Shown here: positions 19,645 to 29,756 of the stretch, one piece after another
Layout of the letters: each line of letters opens with the position of its first letter
How positions within the stretch are numbered: position 1 is the stretch's first letter
Assembly: GCF_002287175.1 (NCBI RefSeq)
Contig: NZ_LMVM01000033.1
Span: 186,001-250,000, forward strand
Direction: 5' to 3'
Length of the DNA: 64,000 nt
DNA from: Methanobacterium bryantii
GTDB taxonomy: Archaea > Methanobacteriota > Methanobacteria > Methanobacteriales > Methanobacteriaceae
The notes under the pieces: generated by a model
Seen by the model: only the letters and a program-made list of their open reading frames with translations
Databases searched by the model: none
Told to the model about the DNA's origin: nothing
Translations under genes and position numbers: made by a program

Positions 19645-20928
19645 TTAAGTTAAAATATCACAAGCAAATTTATGATCTTCTATGAAATCTAACAGGTCAT
19701 CTTTATTATCAAATCTATGTGAATTTTGAATCATCCACCAAATTAAAGTTAAAAGAATATTCTTTAAAGTCACAATATCCTTTTCAGTAGGAATGTTATT
19801 CATACTTCCATGAACAATGGAACTTCTTTTTTTGTATAAATCTTTAATTTTACTTTTAAGCTTTTTTCTATTATCAATACCTATCTCATTGATTATTGAA
19901 GCACCTTCAGCAATATAATTAGATATAGGTTCTCCAGATCCTGCTTTTGGAGTTAAAAATATTTCTAAAGACACCATCAAACTTAAATATTGATTCTCAA
20001 TCTCCTTTTGGCTTGGGAAATTAGCAAACCAATGTACTCCCATTAAAAGAGTTCTTTCAAAATCAGTTAATTCTCTATCAGGCTTTTCTAATATTTTTGA
20101 TAAAATAAATATTCCAAATTCTTTCATGTATTTTATTTCACTATCTGAAATATTAAAATCAACAATATGGCCTTTTAATTCGTTACTTAATTTATAATAT
20201 TTAAAGTTTGATTTAAAAAAAAGTGTATTTTGATAGCCTCTTGCAAGTTCACCTTCTAAAGTGATGTTAATATTGTGATTCTTATGTTGTAAATAAATAC
20301 TTGAAAGTCTTAATAGGTCTAAAGAATTTTCACATTCTTCTTTGGCAACTTTTAACACTATACTTTCTTCACCAAACATTTTAAATTCTGCACAAACCTT
20401 GCCTTTAAACGTGTTATAACGATTTACTATGCTCTGAATACCTTTTTCTTTATCGTTAGGGGAAAAATATGGATTTCCACGAAGAAGTAAATACAAATTA
20501 TTTGTTATCTCGTTAACTATTTCATCGGTCATTTTTTTAATTATAATTTTACCTATTTTTAGCTCCTCTTTAATCATTCTAATTCCTGAAAGGGGAATAT
20601 ATACCGTTACTTCATGAAAAACATCATCAAAAGTATCAATAATTAAGGGATTATCTTTAACATTTTCAACCCCTTCTTTTAAAGTATCTGAAATTAACTC
20701 ATCAATAAAGTCTCTTACATAATCACTAGAAAAATTCTTTTTTAATCCCATATGTCTAAATATATCTCCAACTACAGGATTGTAATGATAATTAGCATTT
20801 TTAACATAGAAACACAGCCCCTTAGTTCGAACAAACTTTGAACTATGTGATTCCCTAAAAAGTGAAACATAATCTTCTGAAATATTAATTATCTTATTTA
20901 TTATTTCAATTTTCGTTTTATCATCCAT
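19645..20928 (-). CDS. HEPN-domain protein (ApeA-like C-terminus), effector candidate
   Basis: 427 residues, last gene of the three-gene minus-strand operon. The C-terminal 150 residues resemble the Apea-type HEPN domain: LMGVHWF, QYLSLMVSLEIFLTP, ISNYIAEGASII, then KKRSSIVHG with the R-X4-H signature (R368, H373). The N-terminal 290 residues are alpha/beta and unrecognised; in ApeA-like proteins such a part senses or binds the target. It starts at ATG 20928 with GAGG ten bases upstream, 74 bases after the STAND gene. A conditional RNase that stops growth on infection is the likely role, inferred from family and position. Intact. Confidence 0.65.
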   Translation of the reverse strand: MDDKTKIEIINKIINISEDYVSLFRESHSSKFVRTKGLCFYVKNANYHYNPVVGDIFRHMGLKKNFSSDYVRDFIDELISDTLKEGVENVKDNPLIIDTFDDVFHEVTVYIPLSGIRMIKEELKIGKIIIKKMTDEIVNEITNNLYLLLRGNPYFSPNDKEKGIQSIVNRYNTFKGKVCAEFKMFGEESIVLKVAKEECENSLDLLRLSSIYLQHKNHNINITLEGELARGYQNTLFFKSNFKYYKLSNELKGHIVDFNISDSEIKYMKEFGIFILSKILEKPDRELTDFERTLLMGVHWFANFPSQKEIENQYLSLMVSLEIFLTPKAGSGEPISNYIAEGASIINEIGIDNRKKLKSKIKDLYKKRSSIVHGSMNNIPTEKDIVTLKNILLTLIWWMIQNSHRFDNKDDLLDFIEDHKFACDILT

Positions 20929-21002
20929 TCTATGCCTCTACAAAAGTTAAATATTGTTTAGGAAGAGCAATTATTTCTGAAGAAGTTTTTGTTAATAAAT
21001 AA

Positions 21003-24000
21003 TTATCTTCGAGGATTTAGTGTTTCTTCATCCCGTTTTACATGCCATTCAATTTCTTGATCTATACGTTTTATACAATTATTTATAATGCTTCTTAATC
21101 TACCCGGCTTTGCTTTTTCTTGTATTTTCTCAAATAATGCTTTTTTTTCAAGTAATTCTTTAGGAACTTCACCAGCTATGGTGCTATATCCATCTTCAAG
21201 CCTTGATTTTCTATAAAATAGTTTTTCTATTTTATTGGCATTTAAAGCCTTAGATTTTATAATATCTTCTGAAATATTAATTATAAATGGAATTCTTTCC
21301 TCTTCAAATGGTAAAAAATTAAGTGATTCAATTACACTTTCAATTTCGCCATTTTTAGCCTTATTTTCAATATATTCTTCAATAAATAGTTTTCCTGATT
21401 CTTTTTTACAGATTAATATATTAGATTTAATATCTATCAAAAAACGTTTTCCCCATTTTATATTTTCATCCCATTCTATGATTTTATTCATAAATTTTTC
21501 AAAGTCTTCAAATGAATTAATGCATTTTTTAATACTTTGAATACCATCAAAAGGGAGGGGATTGTATTCCGGCCTTACTTCTAACTTTCTAATATCTTTA
21601 TATTTATTAAGACGATAATCTATGAATTCAATAACTAAATCAATATCATCTAAAATAAAATTTAATATTTCTTGTTTTTCAGTAATATCAGGAACATCTT
21701 TCATTTTTTTAATTAAATCCTTCTTAAAGCAATTGAGTACATTCGGATTGATAAAATTTAATTTTCCATTCAAAAAAAGAATTTCAAGGTCTATTCGATC
21801 AACCATTTCATCACTTAATTCATTTTCTTTTGAAATAGCTAATATTAAGTACCTAATTCTACAATCATGAACCAATTTATCTCTAAAAATTAGATCAATA
21901 TATGAAATAACTAGCCATCTAATTTTGGAATTACCCTTATTTAAAAGTTCTAATATCCATAAATTTATAGTCTTAAGATTATCAGTGTTACCCATAGATA
22001 TAAGAAATGTTTCTATCTCAAAATAAAATTCAGATGTTATATTAGGTAAAACTTCTTTAGATAATATTTTAATATGATTCACATCAATTTCACTTAAAGC
22101 TATATCAATTTCTCTTTTAAATCTTTTTGGAACTCTATTCCAAACGTTATTCTCATTTCTAATGCTCAAGAATAAACCAGAATTAAATTTAACCCAACAA
22201 TTAATTATGGGAGCATTAACCCTACTATCCTTAAGACGTTTCTCTAAATCTAGCAAAAGGATTAGAACTTGATTTTCAGTTTTATATATTTTATTTAATT
22301 TACTAACAAAATTCTTGTAGTGAGCGGGTTTATATGTGTTTTTTCTATATTCAACTTTTTTATCCAAAAACCATTTCCATCCATCTTCTACTGCTGATTC
22401 TCTTTCAAAGGCTTCAAAAAATGAATCAAAATCTTCAACTACAAAATTACCCTCAAAATATTTAAATGTAACATATTCTATGTTTTTAGAGATTTTAGAT
22501 AGATATTTTTGGATTTTATGTGGATGTACTTTTTTTCGAGCCCACCAATCTAAAAATAAACCTTCAATCTCAATTAAAACTTCAAAATCAGTTTCATCAG
22601 TAATTAACTGTCCAACTGTATCAATAAATTCTTCATTTTCATGTAATATTATATCTGATATCGGTAAATCTTCTTCAACTTTTGTAGTTCGCCCTATATT
22701 ATTTGCTACTTCAATACTCTTTTTTAGATATTTACCTGATGAGTAACTTGTCATCCTTTTTAAAACATCTAAAGCTTTCTTTCGCATTTCAATAATTTTA
22801 TTTGTTCTAGGTTGAGGTACTTCCCACCAATATATTCTCATCTGGATTAAGACTTTTTGATCATGAGCCCCTAATAAAACTTCAGATAATGCAGTTGATA
22901 TTAATTCAATTCTAACTTCATTGGGGTTATCTAGCCATTCATCAAAAACATCTAAAGTTTCAATTATCGAGTTTATACTATTTTCAGTTGGATCAACAAA
23001 TCTTTTAATTAACTGCGAGGATGTAGAATTAAAAAAAGGGAAGTCAAAGTTCTTAGATGTTATCTTCTCTATTAATATAACTAAATCTTTTCTTAATTTA
23101 TCGAAATTCATAAGTTTAAGAATTATAGGTGAATAATTACCGGTTCTAGGAGATCGATTTTCCATACCCCAAAATTTAGCAGTAGGATCCTTTGAAATTG
23201 GGGCTTCAGCATCTAAATAAACATTCATTATATCTAAGCAATTTTCAGGAACAATAATGCACATTTCTTTCAATAAATTTAAATTTTGTATTCTTGAATA
23301 TCCATCAGTTTTTAAAGCATTTATAATCCAATTATTAATCATTTCAGAAAGAATATCTTTAAGTGAATCAATCTGTTCATATGCAAAAGCTTCTTCTAAG
23401 TTGATAAAAACTCTATCTGCACATATAAGGAGCCACGTATTTATCAAATTCTCAATTTTCTCATTTGATAGTTTTTTAAGTTCATATGCAAGGAATAAAT
23501 CACCTTTTAAATCCGGATCAAACCGTATATAACCTCCAACGTTCCTTAATACTCCTCCATCCTTTAAATTTCTAATCATTTCTTTTACTTCTAATTCTTT
23601 GAGATTGAATTCATTAGTTATTTTTTCTAATACTATATTATCTTCTTCTGAAAATGGAATTATACATGCAATGTTTAGCAAGAAATCTTTAACTTCTTGA
23701 GGATCAATAAAATCTTCTAAACATCTTTTTGCATCACAAGTTAATTTATCAACGTATTTCTCTTCAAATTTATCAAAGTCGCAATTAGCTTTATTTCTAA
23801 TTCGATTTCCTATAAAAACCATTAAAGATGGTGAAGAGTATCTAACTGCTATTTCTTCAAACTCAAGTCTGTCTTCTTCAGTAATTTCCTTTAAAAGTTG
23901 AATTAAATCATTTTTTGCCCATCGTTGAATCTTTAAACTCTCATAAAAGTCTTGAATTTGTTCATTTTTAATTACATCACAAATGTATTTCAATCCTGCT

Positions 24001-24896
24001 TCTCTACAAGCTAAAATAACTTTAATGTGCTCATTATGATGTTTACAAAAAGATAAAAGCGGTGAAATTTCTTCCAAATATCTGTCAGCATCATCAAAAA
24101 TAAGAAGATATTTCCTTTCACTGACAATTTCATCTTGTAAAGCAGATTTCATTTCCCTATAACCTGGATTAACCATCCAACATTGTAATTCAGAATTAAT
24201 TTTATGGACATTTTTAGCTATTTCATTTATAAGATAAGTTTTTCCATAATCTCCCGATGAATGAATTATTAAAACACTTTTACCCTTTTCACTAACAAAT
24301 TTTTCTGCTTTTTCTAAATATTTATCAAAATTAGAATTTAAATTGGATAATTCAAGCCCTTTCGTAAATTTACTAAAATTTGGAGGCACAAACTTAGGAT
24401 ACTGATACAAATCAAAAAAAAGATGTCTCAAATATGGTTGTAATTCTATTCTTTGATTCAAATCTTCTCTAGCCCAAATTTTTAAAGTATGTATTTTTGC
24501 ATTATTTATTAATCCTTTTAATTCTTCAATTATTTCTTCAGTGTGTACTAATTCTTCTAATTCCGTTATATGACCTACTCTTAATTCTGCATTTGTAACT
24601 ATCCTAATATGTTCAACATTATTTTCTACAGCTTTTTTTAGTTCTTCTTTAATACGGGGCTTAATAGCTTTAAATGCATCATCAAGAGAATATTTTGTCC
24701 ATTTAGCCTGAATCGACCAAATACCATCACTACCTTCTGGAGGATAAATACCTTTAAAATATCCATCCCATCCCCCATCAGCCCCAATATAGGGGCTACT
24801 TGGGATAAATCCTGGCGAATTACATTCTAAAGCAAATAAATGATTTATTAAGCGTTGAAAATCTTTATCATTGTCTATTTTACTCCAATCAAGCAT
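21003..24896 (-). CDS. PD-(D/E)XK-STAND-like ATPase, candidate anti-virus sensor
   Basis: 1297 residues. Residues 1-150 look like an Mrr-type nuclease domain: GADGGWDGYFKG with D40/D44, then WSIQAK (Q63, K65). Residues 205-310 hold the ATPase: a Walker A variant SSGDYGKT (213-220, first glycine replaced by serine), Walker B YLLIFDDAD (263-271) and an ACREAG sensor-like segment. A winged-helix-like region and about 800 residues of helical repeats follow. This order (effector, ATPase, helical sensor) is that of Avs-type STAND defence proteins. It follows the SIR2 gene by 26 bases and precedes the HEPN gene. I infer recognition of a viral protein by the C-terminus; which one is unknown. No frameshift seen. 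Confidence 0.7.
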   Translation of the reverse strand: MLDWSKIDNDKDFQRLINHLFALECNSPGFIPSSPYIGADGGWDGYFKGIYPPEGSDGIWSIQAKWTKYSLDDAFKAIKPRIKEELKKAVENNVEHIRIVTNAELRVGHITELEELVHTEEIIEELKGLINNAKIHTLKIWAREDLNQRIELQPYLRHLFFDLYQYPKFVPPNFSKFTKGLELSNLNSNFDKYLEKAEKFVSEKGKSVLIIHSSGDYGKTYLINEIAKNVHKINSELQCWMVNPGYREMKSALQDEIVSERKYLLIFDDADRYLEEISPLLSFCKHHNEHIKVILACREAGLKYICDVIKNEQIQDFYESLKIQRWAKNDLIQLLKEITEEDRLEFEEIAVRYSSPSLMVFIGNRIRNKANCDFDKFEEKYVDKLTCDAKRCLEDFIDPQEVKDFLLNIACIIPFSEEDNIVLEKITNEFNLKELEVKEMIRNLKDGGVLRNVGGYIRFDPDLKGDLFLAYELKKLSNEKIENLINTWLLICADRVFINLEEAFAYEQIDSLKDILSEMINNWIINALKTDGYSRIQNLNLLKEMCIIVPENCLDIMNVYLDAEAPISKDPTAKFWGMENRSPRTGNYSPIILKLMNFDKLRKDLVILIEKITSKNFDFPFFNSTSSQLIKRFVDPTENSINSIIETLDVFDEWLDNPNEVRIELISTALSEVLLGAHDQKVLIQMRIYWWEVPQPRTNKIIEMRKKALDVLKRMTSYSSGKYLKKSIEVANNIGRTTKVEEDLPISDIILHENEEFIDTVGQLITDETDFEVLIEIEGLFLDWWARKKVHPHKIQKYLSKISKNIEYVTFKYFEGNFVVEDFDSFFEAFERESAVEDGWKWFLDKKVEYRKNTYKPAHYKNFVSKLNKIYKTENQVLILLLDLEKRLKDSRVNAPIINCWVKFNSGLFLSIRNENNVWNRVPKRFKREIDIALSEIDVNHIKILSKEVLPNITSEFYFEIETFLISMGNTDNLKTINLWILELLNKGNSKIRWLVISYIDLIFRDKLVHDCRIRYLILAISKENELSDEMVDRIDLEILFLNGKLNFINPNVLNCFKKDLIKKMKDVPDITEKQEILNFILDDIDLVIEFIDYRLNKYKDIRKLEVRPEYNPLPFDGIQSIKKCINSFEDFEKFMNKIIEWDENIKWGKRFLIDIKSNILICKKESGKLFIEEYIENKAKNGEIESVIESLNFLPFEEERIPFIINISEDIIKSKALNANKIEKLFYRKSRLEDGYSTIAGEVPKELLEKKALFEKIQEKAKPGRLRSIINNCIKRIDQEIEWHVKRDEETLNPRR

Positions 24897-24922
24897 TATA
24901 TCAACTCATAAATCATATTAAA

Positions 24923-26305
24923 TTATTTACTTATAGAATCAAGAATTTCTTTAATTTCTGAATGTTTTCCATATTCGTACCATATAACTCCAATTCTAAG
25001 ATCATCAAATACATCCTCTTCTCTAACCCTAAAAATATTAGAAACTTCCCCTACTTTTGAATCCCAATGATCCTCAAGAATTGCATAATGTTTAGGTCCT
25101 ATTGGGGAAAACTCTTTCGCTAAATCTAATAATCTTCTAAGATTAGGATCATTCATGCCTAAACCAATGAAAAGAACAGTTTTTTCTTTTAATAGGTTTA
25201 ACTGTTTTAAATTCTGCCAAGAAAATGATTCTTTATATTGTAAATGATACTCTTCCTCTGCAAAAACAATTGAATTGCCCATCTCGTCTATAAGATGTCC
25301 CCTTAGAGGAATATACCCATGTACATGATATATTGGTAATGAAGTAGATGAAGGGTTTTGTAAAGAATGATATATTTCATCGTATTTAACATGTTTAATA
25401 TCTAGATAATATTCTAAAATATCATCATAGTTGTAAGTTACAATCGAATAAATCCTTTTAGAGACACAAAGTTCTGCAATACTGTTAATAATAGATGAAA
25501 GATCTTCTTTATGACCATATCCTTCATATAATGCATTTTTAAGTTTTTTTGCAAATTTAGTGCCAAATCCTCTTTTTATATATCTACCTAAAGTTATATA
25601 TGGAAGCGACTTAAATTCATTATCATCAATATCTAAGGACTTAATATGTTCTCCATGACCGGCTAATAACTCAATTATTAATTTTTCGATTAATTCCTTC
25701 CAATTTGGCAGTCTTGGCTTAGAAACTCCAGAACCTAAAAATAATACTAAATTTCCATCTTCATAGGCTTTTTTAATATTCGCCATATAATTATCTTTAT
25801 TTGTATTTAATTCTATATATTTAGCTTCTTTAGTCGAGTCATCGACTATTTTCCATATATAAGATGAATCTAGAATATAATCGGGTACTTCAGGAATAAC
25901 TTTATCTAAAAATCGATATCGTATTTGTGAAAATTTATGACCCAAATCTTGAATATCATTTAAATCCCATATAGTTACATTCGGGCCAATATCTCTAATT
26001 GTTTTTTTAGATTTTATAGGAGTTATAATAAGAATATTGTAATCAGGCATTTGTTCTAAAAGGTGATTTATTGTTTTAATTATTAATGAACGTTGTGTGC
26101 TGTATTTAATTTCAATAGCTAATGGGCCTTCTATATCATTAATACCTCTTGGAGCATATCCATCCATAATCATCCATTTATTTTCGGGACTATATTGAGA
26201 TATAAATTCTCTTTTTTCTTTATCTGCTAAAGCTCTTAAGAGTGCTGTAACATATGTTTCAAAGGTTTTACCCTCTATCGAAGCATTATATCCATTTTTT
26301 TTCAT
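24923..26305 (-). CDS. PD-(D/E)XK-SIR2 fusion, probable NAD-consuming effector
   Basis: 460 residues, first gene of the operon. Residues 1-130 resemble a restriction-like domain: GIND (D57) followed by AIEIKYS (E65, K67), a D-X7-E-X-K spacing. Residues 175-460 are a SIR2 domain of the defence kind: VLFLGSGVSKP (187-197), TYNYDD with N292, HVHG with H329, and FIGLGMNDPNLRRLL (379-393). All expected catalytic positions are present. SIR2 effectors of bacteria deplete NAD+ after phage detection. Start ATG 26305; a TTATAAAA box at about 26342-26349 is placed correctly for a short leader. Expression as one operon with the STAND and HEPN genes is likely. Confidence 0.75.
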   Translation of the reverse strand: MKKNGYNASIEGKTFETYVTALLRALADKEKREFISQYSPENKWMIMDGYAPRGINDIEGPLAIEIKYSTQRSLIIKTINHLLEQMPDYNILIITPIKSKKTIRDIGPNVTIWDLNDIQDLGHKFSQIRYRFLDKVIPEVPDYILDSSYIWKIVDDSTKEAKYIELNTNKDNYMANIKKAYEDGNLVLFLGSGVSKPRLPNWKELIEKLIIELLAGHGEHIKSLDIDDNEFKSLPYITLGRYIKRGFGTKFAKKLKNALYEGYGHKEDLSSIINSIAELCVSKRIYSIVTYNYDDILEYYLDIKHVKYDEIYHSLQNPSSTSLPIYHVHGYIPLRGHLIDEMGNSIVFAEEEYHLQYKESFSWQNLKQLNLLKEKTVLFIGLGMNDPNLRRLLDLAKEFSPIGPKHYAILEDHWDSKVGEVSNIFRVREEDVFDDLRIGVIWYEYGKHSEIKEILDSISK

Positions 26306-27013
26306 TTAATTCACTTTGATTAAGTTTTTATAATCCTATCGTTTTATAACAGTTATTAGTATTATTTAGTTAATAAAATAATTTATTCAAAGTCCGTTTT
26401 AAATATATAATCCCCTTTTTTGATATCTAAGCTAATTAAAACTAATATAATAAAAATTATGTATAAAATAATAAAAATTGTAATAAAAATCTAAGATTAC
26501 ACTCCCTTCGAACAGCATTTTTTATTTTATTGAATTTTTTTGACATTACAAACAATATTCATTTCTTCAATAAATTCAATGAAAATTCTGATAGGTTATG
26601 AAACACTTTTAACATTTATCACTTTTTAAAAAATTAGTAAAATCCATACATTTCTTATAATATGCAATATTAAATCATTATTTGTTAAATCAACATATAT
26701 ATTAAATATAAAAGACGTTTCAAGACATAATTCTATATATTTTAATCATTTATTCTTCTAAATAAGAGCAATTATATAAAACATATTTTGAAATCGTTTC
26801 ATCCATATAATAAATAATGTTCTATGACTCTAAAATTGAAATAGATACTTTAGATCATTATTTTATTTCGTCATAGAGACCTATAACGAAGTACACAAAA
26901 ATCATTCCATTTTAATAAAAAAAATAATTGTAAATCTTGTTTTTTCTAATTTTCATACCATATATCCTTTTAAAACTCTTAAAAAAAGTATATTTTATTC
27001 AAAACAAGTTTAA
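26306..27013. other. AT-rich gene-free stretch upstream of the SIR2 operon
   Basis: About 700 bases with many stops in all frames. Apart from the probable operon promoter near 26345, I see no hairpin of note, no repeat array and no small gene. Confidence 0.5.
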
Positions 27014-27259
27014 TCATTTTATAAGTTTAATGACTGATCTATCCCAATTTTCCATTAGTTCACTCATAGGATAAACAGTTCCTAAAATAATGCTTATAAA
27101 TAAAAGATCAATAGTTAAACTATCAAGTAATTCTTGTTTCCTACCCTTACTAATGTCTCTACTCATTATTGCAAGTATTTCATTCACTTTTTCTGTCCAT
27201 TTCTTGTATTCTTCAGATTCCTGAAGTTCCTTTGATAATCTTCTATTAACCATATACAT
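27014..27259 (-). CDS. Small protein of unknown function (81 aa)
   Basis: A charged N-terminal half (LSKELQESEEYKKWTEKVNE) is followed by a more hydrophobic segment (LLFISIILGTVYPMSELM) that may be one membrane helix or a buried helix. I do not recognise the family. A GGTG lies about 14 bases before the first ATG, closer to optimal for the second in-frame ATG (MVNRRL). It lies between the SIR2 operon and the mobile-element genes. It could be an antitoxin-like or regulator-like small protein, but nothing in the sequence proves it. Confidence 0.45.
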   Translation of the reverse strand: MYMVNRRLSKELQESEEYKKWTEKVNEILAIMSRDISKGRKQELLDSLTIDLLFISIILGTVYPMSELMENWDRSVIKLIK

Positions 27260-28002
27260 TTTATTAATTAAAACACCTTAAAAACCTTTCGTTTACTAAT
27301 TAAAAAGTTCAATATTTTTTTGGTAACGAATAAGATATAATCTGATCTTTTAATAGATAACAAACCACAACCACCGAAATAATCCCAAGTAGGGGGATTA
27401 AATAACATTTATCCAAGTTAATTTAAAATAATTACTTTTTTAGTTTCATTGCCGTAAAAATGTGTAATAAATTCATTTTTTTGTATTTTAAGTGGTTTAA
27501 AAAAATTTTGAGATGATTTTATCCTTAAATTATGTAAAAACGTTACCAAAAATAGATCGTAGCCATATAGTGAAGAAGAGATAATTTTGAGATTTAATTA
27601 ATCTTCAAGCTCAGGTACATTTCCGTTACCATTTATTTATTAGATGTAATAGTGAGGTTGAAATTGAATCAAAATATCAAGATATAATAAATAGTAATTC
27701 TCTTTCTCTCTTTTAATATCTCATATATAGAGGGGGGGGGTATCATCAACTTAGGAGTACTATAATTTCATGAAGTGTTCGTTAAAGAATAGTATGCGAA
27801 AAATGTGTTCTTAAATCCTGATCATATTAACTTAAATTTAGAATGAACTACAAATAATTAGTTAAAATAAATTTAGTAAATTATATGCTCCAATTCAGAG
27901 AATTCAGATATATTATATTAAATTAAATTGGATTTAAAGTCCATTAAGCGGTGAGCTAAGTTGAGTTAAGTTGAGCAGAACCAGAGTGAATTAGAGCTAA
28001 GG
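27260..28002. other. Gene-free stretch with a G9 run
   Basis: About 740 bases of AT-rich DNA. It contains an unusual uninterrupted run of nine G at 27732-27740, a small TCCC/GGGGGA hairpin near 27390, and GAGCTAAG/GTTGAG short repeats just before the next gene (27950-28000). No gene was recognised. Confidence 0.5.
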
Positions 28003-28854
28003 GTGAGTAACTTGAATGAAAAAGAATTACGAATGGAAGTATTCTTAAAGTTAAAGAATGAAATTTACGATGAATTTGGAGTTTATAGACATCATATTGG
28101 GCCAAGTAAATTAAAATCATCTGATTTATACAATTTATTTGTGAATTATGGTGAAATTAAGGAGATTATAGATGAAGAATATGATAACTTACGAAAATTC
28201 CCTATTTCACTCTTAGATTTTGAAGTGGTTCGAATAGAGAATGAACTATTAAAAATTAGAGAAGAAATGATTCAAAAAGATGAATATGAACGCAATATTA
28301 GGCGTAAACAATTTAGTAGACAGGGTATCAGGAATATTACTCTTATTCAAGCCTTTGATATTTTATCTAAGAAATATAACTTAATTGAAAGTAAAGAAGG
28401 ATTATACAGTTATATTCTTCGTTTCGATGAAATAAATGACAAAGAAAGTATAATAAGAACTAATTGGTTCTTTAAAGAGTATAATACCCACTTTTATAAG
28501 TTTTTGATCAAATCTGAAAAGATATTAATCACTGAAGAATTATTTTTAGTACCCATATTACGTAAAATCTCAAGAGGAAAGAAAAAAGGAGTATATAATC
28601 ATTATATCCTCATAGATAACAGTTTACAAGAGATATATTTATACACGGTAAATGATTTTAGATATTTAGAACGTAGAAACAGTTTACACAAATTACTCAA
28701 TAATTTGTATTCAAAAGGAAGAGCACAGTTATTTATAGATGATTTAATAGATGAAGCCCCTAAAATGGCATATAATAACAATAGTATCATGAAATCAATA
28801 TTCAAAGGTAAGATTGGTAACTTTTACAGAAGTCAAATGTTAATTAAACGATGA
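28003..28854 (+). CDS. Mobile-element protein of unknown function, paralogue A
   Basis: 283 residues (or 280 if translation starts at TTG 28012, which has GGGTGA five bases upstream and is my preferred start). The protein is highly charged and helical, with no enzyme motif I know. Residues 199-230 (YNHYILIDN, EIYLYTVND) resemble residues 148-180 of the next gene product, so the two may share a domain. It is followed after about 100 bases by that gene on the same strand, near the integrase. A role in replication or maintenance of the integrated element is a guess from position. Confidence 0.55.
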   Translation: MSNLNEKELRMEVFLKLKNEIYDEFGVYRHHIGPSKLKSSDLYNLFVNYGEIKEIIDEEYDNLRKFPISLLDFEVVRIENELLKIREEMIQKDEYERNIRRKQFSRQGIRNITLIQAFDILSKKYNLIESKEGLYSYILRFDEINDKESIIRTNWFFKEYNTHFYKFLIKSEKILITEELFLVPILRKISRGKKKGVYNHYILIDNSLQEIYLYTVNDFRYLERRNSLHKLLNNLYSKGRAQLFIDDLIDEAPKMAYNNNSIMKSIFKGKIGNFYRSQMLIKR

Positions 28855-28956
28855 CAGGATTTTATAATAAATTTTTAACACATTGAAAGGAATTAAATCA
28901 ACTATTTTTGAGATTTAGTTGAAATTTCTACTTTAATTTAGATAAGAGGTGATAAA

Positions 28957-29691
28957 GTGTTTAAACTTACTGAAGAAGATATAGATATGCTTAAAAGAAA
29001 AGATCAAATACGTAATGAAGAAGGAATGCAAGATTATTTTGAAGCTGTAAACAAATATATCGACACAGAAAAGAGTAAAGGCTATAAAGGTACTTTAAAT
29101 ACTAAAAAGACGTATAGATCATACTATGATTTGGCAGTAAAGTACAGAAATGATTTAAAATGCGTTAATACAGGCCAATATAGGATAATTTACGATGTTC
29201 CTGTCAGTACAAATGATACTAATACTAATATTGCGAATGTGATTGATTATACTGTGAAATTTCAATCTCCGTTCTATTTGAACGATGAAAGTTATTTCAA
29301 TGAAGAAGATGAATCAATTAAGAATTTTTTAACTGAATGTAAAAAGGTTGGTTTATCATCAAACATGGCTTTAATACCATTTTCTTGCAAAGATAACTAC
29401 TATTACATTACAATTGATAATTTAACTAAAGAAATAACATTAGACACTGTTAATACAGCGTACAAGCACATAAACAAACAAAGTAATCTTTATTATCAAA
29501 TTAGACAAGCAATTACAAAGGAATTAAGAAATAATTATGATGAATTCGAACATCAGTTACTATCAGATATAAGGAGAGCAACAGGAATCAATAAGAGGTT
29601 ATTAAGTAACACTTTTAAAAATCCTGAGAAATTGATTACTAGTAAATATTTACATATAATCAAAAAAGAACAGGAAAATGGTTCTTCTTGA
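28957..29691 (+). CDS. Mobile-element protein of unknown function, paralogue B
   Basis: 244 residues starting at GTG 28957 with a clear GAGGTGAT five bases upstream. The region NYYYITIDN-TKEITLDTVN (148-166) matches the equivalent part of the preceding gene product, and both are preceded by an [LI]VP/LIP turn. The C-terminus is basic and helical (LSDIRRATGINKRLLSNTF), which might bind DNA. There are no known catalytic motifs. It lies upstream of a large inverted repeat and a small gene. Probably part of the same integrated element as the recombinase. Confidence 0.6.
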   Translation: MFKLTEEDIDMLKRKDQIRNEEGMQDYFEAVNKYIDTEKSKGYKGTLNTKKTYRSYYDLAVKYRNDLKCVNTGQYRIIYDVPVSTNDTNTNIANVIDYTVKFQSPFYLNDESYFNEEDESIKNFLTECKKVGLSSNMALIPFSCKDNYYYITIDNLTKEITLDTVNTAYKHINKQSNLYYQIRQAITKELRNNYDEFEHQLLSDIRRATGINKRLLSNTFKNPEKLITSKYLHIIKKEQENGSS

Positions 29692-29756
29692 AATTTATTT
29701 AAAATTTATAAATTTAATATTTTTTAAATTTAAATGTAAAATAACACTCAAATTAA

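Noticed and set aside
27014..27259. Antitoxin of a toxin-antitoxin pair
   Set aside because: No partner toxin gene is adjacent and the 81-residue protein has no DNA-binding motif.
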